A stretch of 24,620 bases of DNA from Nemertoderma westbladi (GCA_032718475.1 JAUCBJ010000205.1:1-24620); one strand, 5' to 3'. Numbered from the stretch's first letter, positions 11,372-20,883 are shown. Translations and numbers: made by a program. Notes: generated from the sequence alone by a model not told the origin.

Positions 11372-12031
11372 AACTTCAATGTGGTATGCCTGGAAGGCAC
11401 CACGTGAGACGTTCGAACTCCTAAGTACGAATTCAAGTAATCTAAATAATTGAAAAGTGCAAGTAATATGTACGTACGTAGCAATCATTATTAGTTTAGT
11501 AAGCAAATGTAATCAAAGTAAGTACTATAGTTATATAACCTTTTCCAATTAGCTACTGGGATTGGGGACCAATTGACCATGGTACTAATTACAGACGAGA
11601 CGTTGGACGACTCCACACCTCTTGAGTGCAACGGCACAGAAAGGGGGTGAGACTTGTCGGGAGTAAGTGGACTGAAAAGGGGGTTGAGTAACAGTGCGAG
11701 GAGAGTGCGGGTGCAATTCAAGTGTGGGGGGGGGGGGGGGAGAAGTGAGAGGCAGAGTGAGGGACAAGGAGGTCCGAGGGTTAGAGCGAGAGTGAGGAGA
11801 AGTAAAGGAGGGTCAGGGTGAAAGTGGAGCAGGGTTAGTGGCGAAAGTGTTGGGGAAACAAAAATTGTGTGAGAGGAGCGCACGATCGGCCCGACACGGG
11901 ACGCCAGGTAAACAGGGTAGCGATATCATACCCATAGGGAGCGGCCTGGAAAGCCGGCTCCAAGAAAATAGTTCCACCCCACACCCGATGCTAGATCGGG
12001 ATCCAGCGGAATTGTAGCGCACTAGAGGTGG
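11372..12031. other. Purine-rich block with a G15 run, possible LTR-element interior
   Basis: About 11640-11880 is strongly purine-rich on the + strand, with GAGAGTGCGGG-type words, a run of 15 G at 11726-11740 and several GGG tracts that could form a G-quadruplex. The complementary strand shows a Pro/Leu-rich open frame (11491-11883) that I attribute to this composition. At 11988-12004 CCCGATGCTAGATCGGG can form a 6 bp hairpin. No protein motif was recognised. Confidence 0.4.
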
Positions 12032-12060
12032 ATGCTATCTTCTCACCGGGAAGATAGCAT
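12032..12060. repeat. Perfect 11 bp hairpin just before the G tract
   Basis: ATGCTATCTTC (12032-12042) and GAAGATAGCAT (12050-12060) are exact reverse complements around a 7-base loop. A wider pair, AGCGGAATTG (12005-12014) and CAATTCCGCT (12082-12091), brackets it, giving an extended imperfect palindrome across the proposed polypurine tract and LTR start. Confidence 0.8.
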
Positions 12061-12130
12061 GGGGGGGAGTGTTAGCGTATTCAATTCCGCTAGCCAGCCC
12101 CACAAAATAGGCTTTAAGCAATATTGGGAG

Positions 12131-12159
12131 CACGAGGTTGATTACCAATCAACCTCGTG
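12131..12159. repeat. Perfect 13 bp hairpin with a 3-base loop
   Basis: CACGAGGTTGATT (12131-12143) and AATCAACCTCGTG (12147-12159) pair without mismatch around ACC. It lies within the proposed LTR. Confidence 0.85.
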
Positions 12160-12568
12160 TCACCCCAGTAAACGGGGACAACAGGCCCCAGGGGAACACA
12201 CACACAGCGGGGGTCAGAGGTTATACCTCCGGGAGGGAGAGAGTGACAGTAGCGGGGCGGGAGAGAGTAGAGGGTGAGAAGTGAGTTATTAGCCAATGGG
12301 GGGAAAGCATCGACTGAGTAGTGCAATGCGGCCAACAGTGCAATATATATTATCATTCGTTGTGCTAATTCATGAACTCTAATTACCGTCTCCGTCTGCT
12401 GTCAGCAATATATTATCATTTACCGGTACACTACATCAAACATCAACTATTCGTGCTATTATCATTTATTATATTAAATCCTTGAGCCTATATACACCGA
12501 TTAATCAATAACTCAGAACTCTTTCACATACACACGGCGGGGACGCGTAGATTAAAAACCGGATAAAC

Positions 12569-12589
12569 CGGGATCCTCAGTGGATCCCG
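12569..12589. repeat. 8 bp hairpin at the right edge of the proposed LTR
   Basis: CGGGATCC (12569-12576) and GGATCCCG (12582-12589) are exact reverse complements with loop TCAGT. It ends five bases before the proposed LTR terminus. Confidence 0.7.
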
Positions 12590-12595
12590 TCACAC

Positions 12596-13474
12596 ATGTC
12601 CTTAGATCATCATAATGATGATGGGGTGATGATAACTCCACCTACTGGCTCCAGAAGTCGAGGAAATCCTGCCAAGTACCTAACTGATCTAGACTTTGCT
12701 GATGACTTAGGAGTACTCTCAGAATCACTAGAGGGAGCCCAACGGCTCCTCAGCTCATTAGAACATGCTGCTTCTAGTGTTGGTCTTTCTATTAACTCCA
12801 GAAAGACCAAAATTTTGACAGTTAACTTTGAAAGTCCTCAGCAAGTCTCTGATCGGATGAGCATAAGCTCAAAAGATGGTATGCTTGAGCATGTGGATGA
12901 CTTCTGTTACCTGGGATCATGGATCCGGGAGTCAGGTGAGGACCTTCGAATACGTAAGGGAAAGGCATGGGCAGCCTTGAATAGGCTTTCCAGGATTTGG
13001 AAGTCACCGAGAATTAATCGGAAACTTAAGGTCCGATTATTTAGAGCAGCAGTAGTTCCAGTACTCCTCTATGGGAGTCCATGCTGGGCTCTAACTGCTG
13101 AGGACATCAAATCTCTGGATGGCACATTCACAAGAATGCTACGCCGGGTTCATTGTGTCAAGTACAATGCACACATCTCCAACCAGACACTATATAACAT
13201 TGGAGGTGTCTCATTGGTTCCCCCAAGCTTGACACTAGAACAAAATCGCCTCCGCTTTGCAGGACATTGCTTTCGCCGAGAGGACCAGCCAGTGCATAAT
13301 CTTGTACTTTGGCAGCCTCATGGAGTGAATAAGCATGGTGGACAGCCCATGACTTTCTTGAGACGCATCTTAAAGGACACTGGCCTTGAAGGTGTGGATG
13401 ATCTAGCAAATGTCATGGGTGATAGGGAGTTGTGGCGGTGCAATTTTGTCGATAAGCCGGCACAGCATTCTTAA
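12596..13474 (+). pseudogene. LINE copy 2: reverse transcriptase C-terminal half
   Basis: An uninterrupted frame of 292 codons. Near residues 28-38 it reads KYLTDLDFADDLGVL, the FADD catalytic motif; GLSINSRKTK follows near residue 62 and DFCYLGSWI near residue 103. Then come VRLFRAAVVPVLLYGSPCW, RLRFAGHC (around residue 222) and DRELWRC near the end, all typical of non-LTR retrotransposon palm/thumb and C-terminal regions. The upstream palm motifs and any endonuclease are missing, because the copy is cut at about 12595 where the proposed LTR ends. The Met at 12596 is therefore unlikely to be a real start. The open frame and higher GC than the flanks suggest a fairly young fragment. It is a different family from LINE copy 1. 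The motif style is RTE-like or related, but I do not assign a clade. Confidence 0.9.
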
Positions 13475-13513
13475 AAATGCAGCTGCAATGCAGCATGCCG
13501 ATCCTAGTAGTAG

Positions 13514-13651
13514 TACGCAGATGACCTGGCAATTTACGGCTCCCCCCTATCAGATGTCCAGTCAGCACTTGATAAGTTTTCTGAATATTGCGACGAAAAC
13601 CATTTAAGAGTGAACATAGGAAAAACAAAGGGCAATGAAATCAGGGCGTAA
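13514..13651 (+). pseudogene. LINE copy 3: short reverse transcriptase fragment with YADD
   Basis: Only 39 bases after the end of LINE copy 2, a 45-codon frame reads YADDLAIYGSPLSDVQSALD, then FSEYCDENHLRVNIGKTK, and a TAA at 13649-13651. This is the catalytic YADD motif with the following helix and LxVNxxKTK block of another non-LTR reverse transcriptase. It repeats the same domain region already present in copy 2, so it is a separate element and not a continuation. It is preceded by TAGTAGTAG stops and has no surrounding domain. Confidence 0.8.
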
Positions 13652-13685
13652 CCGCACCCACGTAAGAAAAGTTCGGGGCTTTTAA

Positions 13686-13991
13686 TTTAAATTATGGTGC
13701 GGCATTGCAAAATATGCGTCCACAACCAATGTATTGAACCCGATAGATTACCCTGATTCAGCCCTGATAAATGTTAAATACTGTATCTTGCCGGCAATCG
13801 ACGCAGAGTCGCATTCGAATGGTTACCACCACAAGCTGTGCACCAAGTCGAATTGCGGGAGACCCACAGATAACTGTCTTTGTAAATATTGTAACTCCAC
13901 CGCCACTGACATCTCCCACGCTCCTGGTTGCGCCCATTTTAGTGAGCATCAACATCCACTCCATTTAGCTTTTTATTTAAATAATTTATAA
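13686..13991 (+). CDS. Cys/His-containing open frame, unknown, possible exon or relic
   Basis: A frame open from 13686 to the stop at 13989-13991, about 101 codons, with no in-frame ATG. It contains LWCGIAKYAS near the start and a Cys/His-rich stretch CTKSNCGRPTDNCLCKYC, then PGCAHFSEHQH. That spacing could coordinate zinc, but it matches no family I can name. It lies after LINE fragments and before AT-rich spacer. It may be an exon, an unrecognised transposon remnant or chance. Confidence 0.2.
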   Translation, partial: FKLWCGIAKYASTTNVLNPIDYPDSALINVKYCILPAIDAESHSNGYHHKLCTKSNCGRPTDNCLCKYCNSTATDISHAPGCAHFSEHQHPLHLAFYLNNL

Positions 13992-14285
13992 TTATATATG
14001 AAATATATTTTATTACGTATTCTATATTTTATTTACCGTTACAAAGGTGTATATTTTCCTATCTCTTTTATCCGTTGGATAATTAAACGCTAATTATTAA
14101 TTTTATATAAAATGGTCGATTTAGTTGTGCTACAGTAGAGACATGTTTTAAATTTTAAGGCCAAATTATTCAGTATTATGGAGCTACTGTATGGCCTATT
14201 GGCCTGTATTCACAAGTCAAGACTTCGACCTAATCGTGATGCGATAGATTGCTACGTATCTGCGAATAATTATTTTTTAGGCTTG
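13992..14285. other. AT-rich spacer, nothing recognised
   Basis: Poly-T and TATATA-type sequence follows the Cys-rich frame. I see no gene, repeat pair or RNA motif. Confidence 0.4.
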
Positions 14286-14585
14286 TTTTTAGTGGTGTTA
14301 TGGCCTTTATGGGTCTCATTTTGACTCCTTGTACAGAATTTAGTTGGACAATAATCACATTTTAAGACCAAATCATCACTTTTGCAGTTGCAGTTATGGT
14401 GTATATTTCATATTACAAGTCTAACATCTTTTTGTTCCCATTGCGCGGTGATATATAACACAGCATTCGATGAAGCTTTCTCAATAATGTATAATTTTAG
14501 TGGTGGTATTTGACGTATTTTGGGCTCATTGGAAACTGCAATAATGGTTTACTTAGACCCATACATCAATAACACCACTAAAAAA
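14286..14585. repeat. Three related copies of a TTTTTAGTGGTGTTAT repeat, two inverted
   Basis: TTTTTAGTGGTGTTAT...ATGGGTCTCATT occurs at about 14286-14320. A relative, TTTTAGTGGTGGTATTTGAC, lies at 14494-14530, and a reverse-complement copy (AGACCCATACATCAATAACA, then CCACTAAAAA) at 14555-14585. The last two form a hairpin of about 92 bp like a small MITE. The first and third form a wider inverted pair of about 300 bp. Confidence 0.7.
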
Positions 14586-14589
14586 AGAC

Positions 14590-15236
14590 TACAATGAGAA
14601 GCGCTTCTTAGAATGCTTTGCTACTAACTAACAATATGTAAATATCTTGTTGCAAAACGTCTTATCGTGACCTTAAAACTTATAAATTTTCCGGTTTCAC
14701 CGGTAATTTTTCACGATTTTGGCATATTGTGGTCGGGGGGATGATACGTGGTTGCGTCAATGCTGACGGTTGGTTATATACAGTTTGGAACGGTTACGTC
14801 ATAGCCTACTATACACATAGCTGGGTACAAAAATAGCCAAGAAAATGCCGCAATTACATTATTATCTCTGATATATCGATAATTGCGAAGAATTTAAGGA
14901 ATATGGTCAATTGATACGTCACGTTGATCGTGATGGTTTAATAGAGCCTACAGACTGTTTGGTTTTATCTGACTATATATTGTTATTTGTCATATATAAT
15001 CCAGCAAGACATATCAACCCATTGTGTAAAATTGCTTACAAGAGATACTTCGATGAGGTGAATCATTGGTCAAACCTGATCCCTTATCAATATATTAACC
15101 ACTGCTCCAGCATTCTGGCGAATATTTTTCTCAACAACTGGAGTCAGGAAGCGTTCAGCTGATATAGCCAGCAAAGAGCACCTGCTTAAGGTCGCTAAAC
15201 TATCAACATCAAATACTGTATAATGAATAAATTAAT
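14590..15236. other. AT-rich spacer, no supported gene
   Basis: One open frame at 14911-15162 (+) begins at a TTG and has no recognisable motif. The rest is AT-rich spacer with no repeat pair that I can see. Confidence 0.4.
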
Positions 15237-15377
15237 TAGGCCTATAATTGTAAATAATTATTAATTATAATAATTACATGAAAATTAGATAATAATTGAT
15301 TTCTATATAATGAATTATCATGAATTTATTTCATTGATTTTCCATTCATTTATTATAGTCTGCAGCAGTCAATGCAT

Positions 15378-15582
15378 GGCTCGCCCCACTATTGGCACAC
15401 AATTGAAATATAGCCTACTCGTTAAACTACCAACTAAACGATATACAGGTCAAACTAAAGTTTTAAATAGGACTGCCGGCATCCACATAGACAAAATAAG
15501 CTGTTTAATAATACAACATTTTTTATGTATTTAATAATATGTTATGAGAAATGGTACTACATGCCTCAATGGCTCGCCCCAC
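15378..15582. repeat. Two GGCTCGCCCCAC boxes 193 bp apart
   Basis: GGCTCGCCCCAC occurs at 15378-15389 and 15571-15582, preceded by CAATGCAT or CTCAAT. The core CTCGCCCCAC also ends both 100 bp repeat copies of the insertion at 1185-2797. This suggests that related repeat termini lie here. Confidence 0.5.
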
Positions 15583-16483
15583 ATTCTCAGAATTTGAATG
15601 TGATAGGTTGAAGAAGAATTAAATGATTCTAGATACACAGTAACACACAATACAGTACAGTAAATCATAACACTCAATTGAAAAAGTCAGCCTTCGGTAA
15701 TTCTCTACTGTAGGCTCTTGTCATGGCCTGTGTATAGTAGGCTATGGGTTACGTTGTTTTGGGTGTTTTCCAGGAAGCCGGTGAATCTATGTTTATTAGC
15801 TCAGTATATACAGTAGGTGAGTCTGTATTGTAATAGTTGAGTGTAGATGAGATGAGTATACAGTAGCTGAGTACTGCTGCTGTACTTAAAATGTGTATAA
15901 TCAATTTGCTGTGTATTGCTGCTGAGGCACAGTGCCATTCAATTTACTGATTTAGCTGGTTTACTGTCAGACGGTTTGGCAGCACTGGTCAGCCAGTCGC
16001 GAGACTCATCATTCAGTCATATTGTTGCTGCATTCTGTACTGTTGTAGGCATCCTTCTGTCCTTCTGCTGTTCCAGTGTTCTGTAGGCCTAAGTACTGAT
16101 GTACCTAAGTTCGTACAGCAATACAGCAGTACAGATGTTGCTGTGTTCGTGTTGTACCGGCAGACCGGTACCCTTGACTGCATAGGCCAACAACTACAAG
16201 CGCTGAAGCGGGCATACACTGATACAGCGATACACAGATACAGGCATAAGAATACTGCCAGAATAGAATATGGAATACCTATTGCAGTAAGGTACAGTCA
16301 GCCAGTTAGAGGTTTTGTGCAGCCAGATGAAATCTCACTTTTTTCCAGCCAGTTCATAGAAACACCAGCCCGCACCTGGCTGGTCTGGATATCAACTGGC
16401 TGGCCAATTGCAGTTCCGTTATCGGGCTGCTTTGTTCAGTATGATTTGAAGGAGTTAACCCTCTCCAGCTCTGATAAATTATT
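15583..16483. other. CAGTA/CTGCTG-rich spacer, no supported gene
   Basis: Rich in short overlapping words such as ACAGTA, GTACTG and CTGCTG (about 15650-16140). A 120-codon frame at 16143-16505 starts at GTG and ends inside the 33 bp tandem repeat; it has no recognisable motif and I do not call it a gene. Confidence 0.4.
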
Positions 16484-16578
16484 GACAGACTTTCTTGTGA
16501 TGTAGCCGCAATGCTTGACAGATTTTCTTGTGATATAGCCGCAATGCTGGCAGGTGTTCTTGTGATGTAGCCGCTCTG
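16484..16578. repeat. 33 bp tandem repeat, three copies
   Basis: Units start at 16484, 16517 and 16550. The first two read GACAGA(C/T)TTTCTTGTGAT then (G/A)TAGCCGCAATGCT. The third is more diverged at both ends but keeps TTCTTGTGATGTAGCCGC. Confidence 0.85.
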
Positions 16579-17019
16579 TGGGAGGTTGGGTATAACTGAA
16601 ATAGAGGCGCCCCTTGGTGCTTGGTGCTGTGCCTGGATTACAACTGTGAACTGTAGATGCTGAATTAACCTTACGTTAAGTTTGTAAGTTGTAATAATAA
16701 GTTGATTTTGTGTTAAAGTTTAAAATGCGTTAAATTGTGCAGCGTTATCTGTTTGTGCTTTGGACAGTCAGGGAGATCATCAATTTTGGGGTTACCCCAA
16801 ATTTCGAATTTTGGTAATAGACTGTCGAAAATTGGGGTTTTTTTGTTCAAATTTGAGGTATTTTTAGGCTCATAATATCGAGTGTTGCTGCGACTTAGGG
16901 AAACTATTGGAGCAACTTCTACTTTTAATATGTTAAAATATAATGTAAAATAAGAACTTTTATCGATGCAATAAAATATTTCACCGATGCAAACATGCTT
17001 TTATTGGGGGCGAAAATTG

Positions 17020-17044
17020 AAATTTGAGGTTAAACCTCAAATTT
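17020..17044. repeat. Perfect 12+1+12 palindrome of the subterminal motif
   Basis: AAATTTGAGGTT (17020-17031), one A, then AACCTCAAATTT (17033-17044). The same motif follows again at 17051-17062 (AACCTCAAATTT), and occurs in the outer 130 bases at both ends of the element. Confidence 0.9.
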
Positions 17045-17089
17045 GAGACAAAACCTCAAATTTCGCCAGCCTGTACAACATCACCAGCC

Positions 17090-18360
17090 TGTCAGCAGTA
17101 GGGTGTAGCAGTAGGCTTTGCTGCTTAGTGCTTATAGAGCTTGGTGAGAATGGGTGACCAGTGTAACCTGTGACATGACATGTATGCAGGGTAGGCTTAA
17201 CCTTACAGCACAGTAACTTACAGTCAATAACTTTAATGATTCTTAACTCCGTTAGTGATGGTGAGAAAAATGCAGAAGACTATAGAAATTCTCTATCCTT
17301 ACAGCCTTACTGTTGGTAAGAAGAACAGTAGACCAAATCCTCACTGTTGCGAGATTCAAGCTCACACAGCTGCACAGTCACAGACTCAGGAAGACCTACT
17401 ATATCTTGTGGATGTTGAATCAATTCCAGAATTTGGAAGTTTACATATTCTGGCATTCATCTGTTCTGTTCATCATTCATATCACACATCTTCGGAAAAA
17501 AATATGTTTTCTGGTTGTTGATGTCCTCTTTAACACTTTGTATATCAAATGAAGCCATTCCTCTCCTGATAGCCTGAAGACTTATGTAATATTCGCCTGT
17601 CCTAGCTCTCTCTGTCAATTGGAATACTGTACCATCAGTTTGGAGCCCAGACAAATGTTGCCGCAAAGGTTGACATGTTGACGTGGTTTATACAATATAT
17701 GTGGACTTGATTATTGGTTAGTTATGACGTGGTTAGTTATTCTATATGACTGGCAACTGGAGACTCTAAAGTTGGAACCACCACCTATTGCAGTATACAA
17801 TAATACATCAATTAAAGTTCAATTTGATAATGTGCTTTAAACTTATATGTAAAGATCTAAACCTGATCCTCCATTACAACAATGTGCAACATAATATCCC
17901 AGCCAGACATCCAATTCAATCATGACCTGGCCATATATATAAAATTATGAAGCAAAGGCCAAGCCCCGCCCATCTGCCCATGCTGCCATGTCTGGGTCTG
18001 CTTTTTCCATACATCACCTCTTCTTTATCAGGGTGATTAACATATGGAACATGCTGGACCTGGAACACAGTAGAAACATCATCATCTCATCACTAATCGC
18101 TAGTCTTTTAAACAGTCTTTAGACTCTGCTTTCTTATCAAGACATCTGAAATGTTTTAGAAATCTAAGTGACTGTTTGTTTATAGGCCTACTATACATAC
18201 ATAAATCCTTATAAATTGACCTTATGAGGAACCAGAATCATTTATAACTTGGGCAAAAAGTATAACCTTTTTCACCAACCTATTCTCGAGGCTTTATCTC
18301 ATTTCTGGAGTAAACCTTGCAGGCACTAAAGTTGCATTGCAATAGTCGATAGTGTGTAGG
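17090..18360. other. Element interior, no firm gene
   Basis: Mostly unique-looking AT-rich sequence within the TIR element. A + frame at 17255-17521 (88 codons, begins with GTG-ATG) and the - strand frame described separately overlap here; neither matches a family that I recognise. No transposase catalytic motif was seen. Confidence 0.35.
17457..17685 (-). pseudogene. Possible protein remnant inside the TIR element, unknown
   Basis: The - strand frame reads STCQPLRQHLSGLQTDGTVF, then QLTERARTGEYYISLQAIRR and a few dozen further residues to a stop at 17457. It has protein-like composition and no low-complexity bias, but no ATG at its 5' end and no known motif. It could be a relic of an encoded transposase or chance. 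Confidence 0.2.
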
Positions 18361-18367
18361 GATGGTA

Positions 18368-18563
18368 AATCTGCTAATCTGATAATTCTGAAATCACTAG
18401 CTAATCCTGAAATTTAGTGCAGGTGATATCAATATTCCTAACTCTTGTTTATTTTTTTTTTGGTTACTTTCAACTCAGTTCTGTAACCTGCTCCTTTGCT
18501 AACCCTGCAACCGGGCACTAGTGAAAGTGACTTTAGTTTAGGTGATTTCAGGATTAGCAGATT
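18368..18563. repeat. Nested inverted repeat, about 196 bp, MITE-like
   Basis: AATCTGCTAATC...TGAAATCACTA (18368-18399) pairs with TAGGTGATTTCAGGATTAGC then AGATT (18539-18563). The left arm has an 8-base insertion. It lies inside the larger TIR element, so it is either a nested foldback insertion or internal structure. Confidence 0.65.
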
Positions 18564-18607
18564 AGGAGCTAGGAGGGTCCCCTATTTGACACAAGTGCCA
18601 ATGTTTT

Positions 18608-18641
18608 ATTTTACTTTTTTTACCGGGAGAAAAAGTAAAAT
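18608..18641. repeat. 12 bp perfect hairpin
   Basis: ATTTTACTTTTT (18608-18619) and AAAAAGTAAAAT (18630-18641) are exact reverse complements around TTACCGGGAG. A related AAAAAGTAGG...CTACTTTTTCTCCCG palindromic stretch follows at 18799-18825. Confidence 0.7.
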
Positions 18642-19422
18642 CAATGCAAAATTATGGCTCTATGGTACATTATTATGTGGAAATATTATTCAATATTATT
18701 GCAGGTTGCTGTTTTGCCGACTTTGCAAAAGCTGTGCCCAACAAAAAGTTACAATATTCAGATATTATGGGGACAACTTTTTCCCTACCAGTAGGAAAAA
18801 AAGTAGGCCTACTACTTTTTCTCCCGATTTTATGGCATATTCAAGCAAAAAAGTAACAATATAAAAATATAAGTTCTTTAAGCTCTGTACTTCGTTTTAT
18901 ATGTCTACCATCTGATCATACCACCCCACTGCACCCCTACCGCCCTACCAGTAGCCTTTTTAAGTATAAGCCTTTTTAAACTAATACTGCTGTACTGTAT
19001 ATGTTTTAAATATTATATTTCACAACACTCAGACACTAGGCCTACATCAGTTTATTTTTTTACCTTTGCAATACAGTAACAAGCTAACAACTACTGAAAA
19101 AGGCCAACTATGACTTCTGTCTGTATCTGACTATGCTGCTATGAAATTCAAATTTGGGGTAAAACTCCAATTTAGAGAATTAACCTAACCTTGTATTAAA
19201 TTTGAGGTAATTCCAAAATTGGGTCTATAATTTGAAATTTGAGGTATTCTCAAATTTGATGATCTCCCTGACTGTTGGATGTAACTTTTCCTCTCTCATA
19301 AGTAAGCCATAAGCTGGCTGCTACTGATAGACAATAGACATTGTGACATGGCACATGGCTTATGAAAATATTCATAATTGAATAATCTAAATACATGGAT
19401 GGCAATTAACCTTATACATATT

Positions 19423-19530
19423 ACATAATAAAGTAATAAACTTACATAACATATTAGCCAATAAAGTAATTAACCTTACATATTACCTTATAAAGTAATT
19501 AACCTTACTTTACCTTACATATTATCTAAT
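19423..19530. repeat. Short imperfect tandem repeat (ATAAAGTAATTAACCTTACATATTA-type)
   Basis: About three diverged units of AAAGTAATTAACCTTACAT and variants, lying just right of the 2.5 kb TIR element. Confidence 0.55.
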
Positions 19531-19610
19531 TGAGTATTGCGGTCATCGGTCATGCCATGGTCTGATGGTATAGTTGATAGTATAGTATAGTTGAATATTA
19601 ACTATATATA

Positions 19611-19739
19611 CGTCATTGTTCATAAAATAGAACTTTTATAGCGTTACAGCACGAGTGATTTTGTTTCCCTAGCGACAGTGAGTGAAATAATAGAACGAGG
19701 GCCGTAAAAGCTTTAATGTGCTAATTATGAACAATGACG
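19611..19739. mobile_element. 129 bp foldback (MITE-like) element
   Basis: CGTCATTGTTCATAA (19611-19625) and TTATGAACAATGACG (19725-19739) are 15 bp perfect inverted repeats. The interior shows weaker complementarity (for example TTTTATAGCGTTACAGCAC against GGGCCGTAAAAGC...GTGCTAA). No coding capacity and no clear target duplication are visible. Confidence 0.65.
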
Positions 19740-20868
19740 AATCTAATTTTATTTTTTTAGTACAGCCTTATGAAACTACAGCTGTTGAGCTAAATAAAGT
19801 TCTGCAGTTTGTTATAGTAGGCTAAGCTTACTGGGTAATATCCCCCACGGCGTTGTAGGCTACTTGGCTTGCCACTAGTATTGCAGTATCAGAGTATGGG
19901 CTGTGGATTCGGTAGTCTATTAGTTGGTTGGTTAGTCTGTTGCTGTTGTGTCAATGGTACTGGTATGTATGTAGAGTCCAGTGAGCTGTAAATAATTGGC
20001 AGCCATCTGGCAATAGGGAGCTTTTGAGTGACATACTAGTACATCGGCTCTCTGATTGATCTCAGAGAGGTTATGTTTGGACACCATCTGGCTGGTAAAT
20101 ATCATCTGGCTGGATTTTTGATTTAATTATATTATTTACAATAACTTCTTCATACAAGCTCTAAATTTATTGTACAAGCACGTCAAGGTGTAGAATTTGA
20201 AGCCGGTTCTAATGATACTAATATCTCCGTGCCCAAATTTTATTGAGAGTGCCCGTTTAAATTTAAAAATTCCAATGATAAGCTACGGGGATTTCCACTT
20301 AAAAACTGCAGAATCCAGCCCCCATCTGGCTGTACAAAAGACATGAACTGGCTGACTGTACCTTACTGTATTGATAGGCCTATTGACTGATTGACTGATT
20401 GAATATATTTGAATATATTTATATTGAATAATAGCTGAATAGAATACTGTTATACTTTGTGTGCATCGTATCAGTCAGTCAGTAGCCTACTGCTCTACTG
20501 GCTGACTGGTGACTGGTTTTGAATATGCATTACCAGATTACTGTTGTCTGGCTGTACTGCATACTGCGGCTCTTTCCGGCTGTCCGGTTTCAGCTGTTCA
20601 GGGCTGCCGGGGCACTGAATTTTTAACGACTGCAGTAGGCCTACCGCCTACCGGTCAGCTGGTATTACAGTATTACTGTAGTACTCTCAACTGCTCAACT
20701 GTCAGACTGTTGTTTATTCTGTTATTGTAATTGTACCGGTTCATCAGTACAGCAGTAAGACTGGCTGACAACATTGTCAGATTGTGTGAGTTTTTTCACA
20801 AATAGCATAAAAATTCCTTTTTAAAGCACTACAATAAAAACAAAAAACATTAGGCCTATGTCAGTTGT
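19740..20868. other. Spacer with CATCTGGCTG-type words, no supported gene
   Basis: CATCTGGC recurs at about 20004, 20085, 20105 and 20323, and CTGACTGG or TGACTGAT words recur to 20520. The frame at 20509-20730 begins at GTG and shows no motif. No repeat boundaries could be drawn. Confidence 0.35.
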
Positions 20869-20883
20869 CAGTAAGGGAAAATA

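Larger units (their letters stand above)
12061..12594 (+). mobile_element. Candidate polypurine tract plus 3' LTR of an LTR retrotransposon
   Basis: GGGGGGGAG (12061-12069) looks like a polypurine tract used to prime plus-strand synthesis. It is followed at once by TGTTAGCG, and the segment can be closed at 12594 with GTCACA. That gives a 525 bp TG...CA unit with TATATA words, an ATTAAA and two perfect hairpins. Immediately beyond 12594 lies an unrelated LINE fragment cut off at its 5' side, which is what an insertion junction would look like. No matching 5' LTR, primer binding site or target duplication can be seen in the window, because the (CAAA)n tract occupies the upstream sequence. A solo LTR, a truncated element or a coincidence all remain possible. 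Confidence 0.4.
16765..19274. mobile_element. 2.5 kb DNA transposon-like element with 24 bp TIRs and TTGGA duplication
   Basis: The left end, CAGTCAGGGAGATCATCAA then TTTTG (16765-16788), matches the reverse complement of the right end (19251-19274) at 23 of 24 positions. Both sides carry TTGGA (16760-16764 and 19275-19279), a 5 bp target-site duplication. Inside each end lie repeated CAAATTTGAGGT-like motifs in both orientations, plausible transposase binding sites. The interior has no long transposase frame, only fragments (see the entry at 17457-17685), and carries a nested inverted repeat. It is therefore most likely a non-autonomous or decayed copy. The TIR sequence with a 5 bp duplication does not clearly match a superfamily that I know. 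Confidence 0.8.
15237..20858. repeat. Cluster of eight TAGGCCTA octamers
   Basis: The palindrome TAGGCCTA occurs at 15237, 16084, 18183, 18804, 19037, 20375, 20636 and 20851 (start positions). I found none elsewhere in the window. A given octamer is expected about once in 65 kb of random sequence, so eight in 5.6 kb is a strong excess. Half-forms such as GTAGGCTA and TAGCCTAC are also frequent here. The cause is not visible. Confidence 0.8.

Noticed and set aside
11411-11424. B-box-like GACGTTCGAACTCC
   Set aside because: No A box at suitable distance and no resemblance to the SINE around it.
11491-11883. 130-codon Pro/Leu-rich frame on the - strand
   Set aside because: It mirrors the purine-rich composition of the + strand, including the G15 run, and has no recognisable domain.
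16143-16505. 120-codon + strand frame
   Set aside because: It starts at GTG, runs into the 33 bp tandem repeat and has no motif; chance openness is more likely.
18496-18864. 122-codon + strand frame
   Set aside because: It starts at TTG and spans inverted-repeat arms and a hairpin inside the TIR element, with no recognisable motif.
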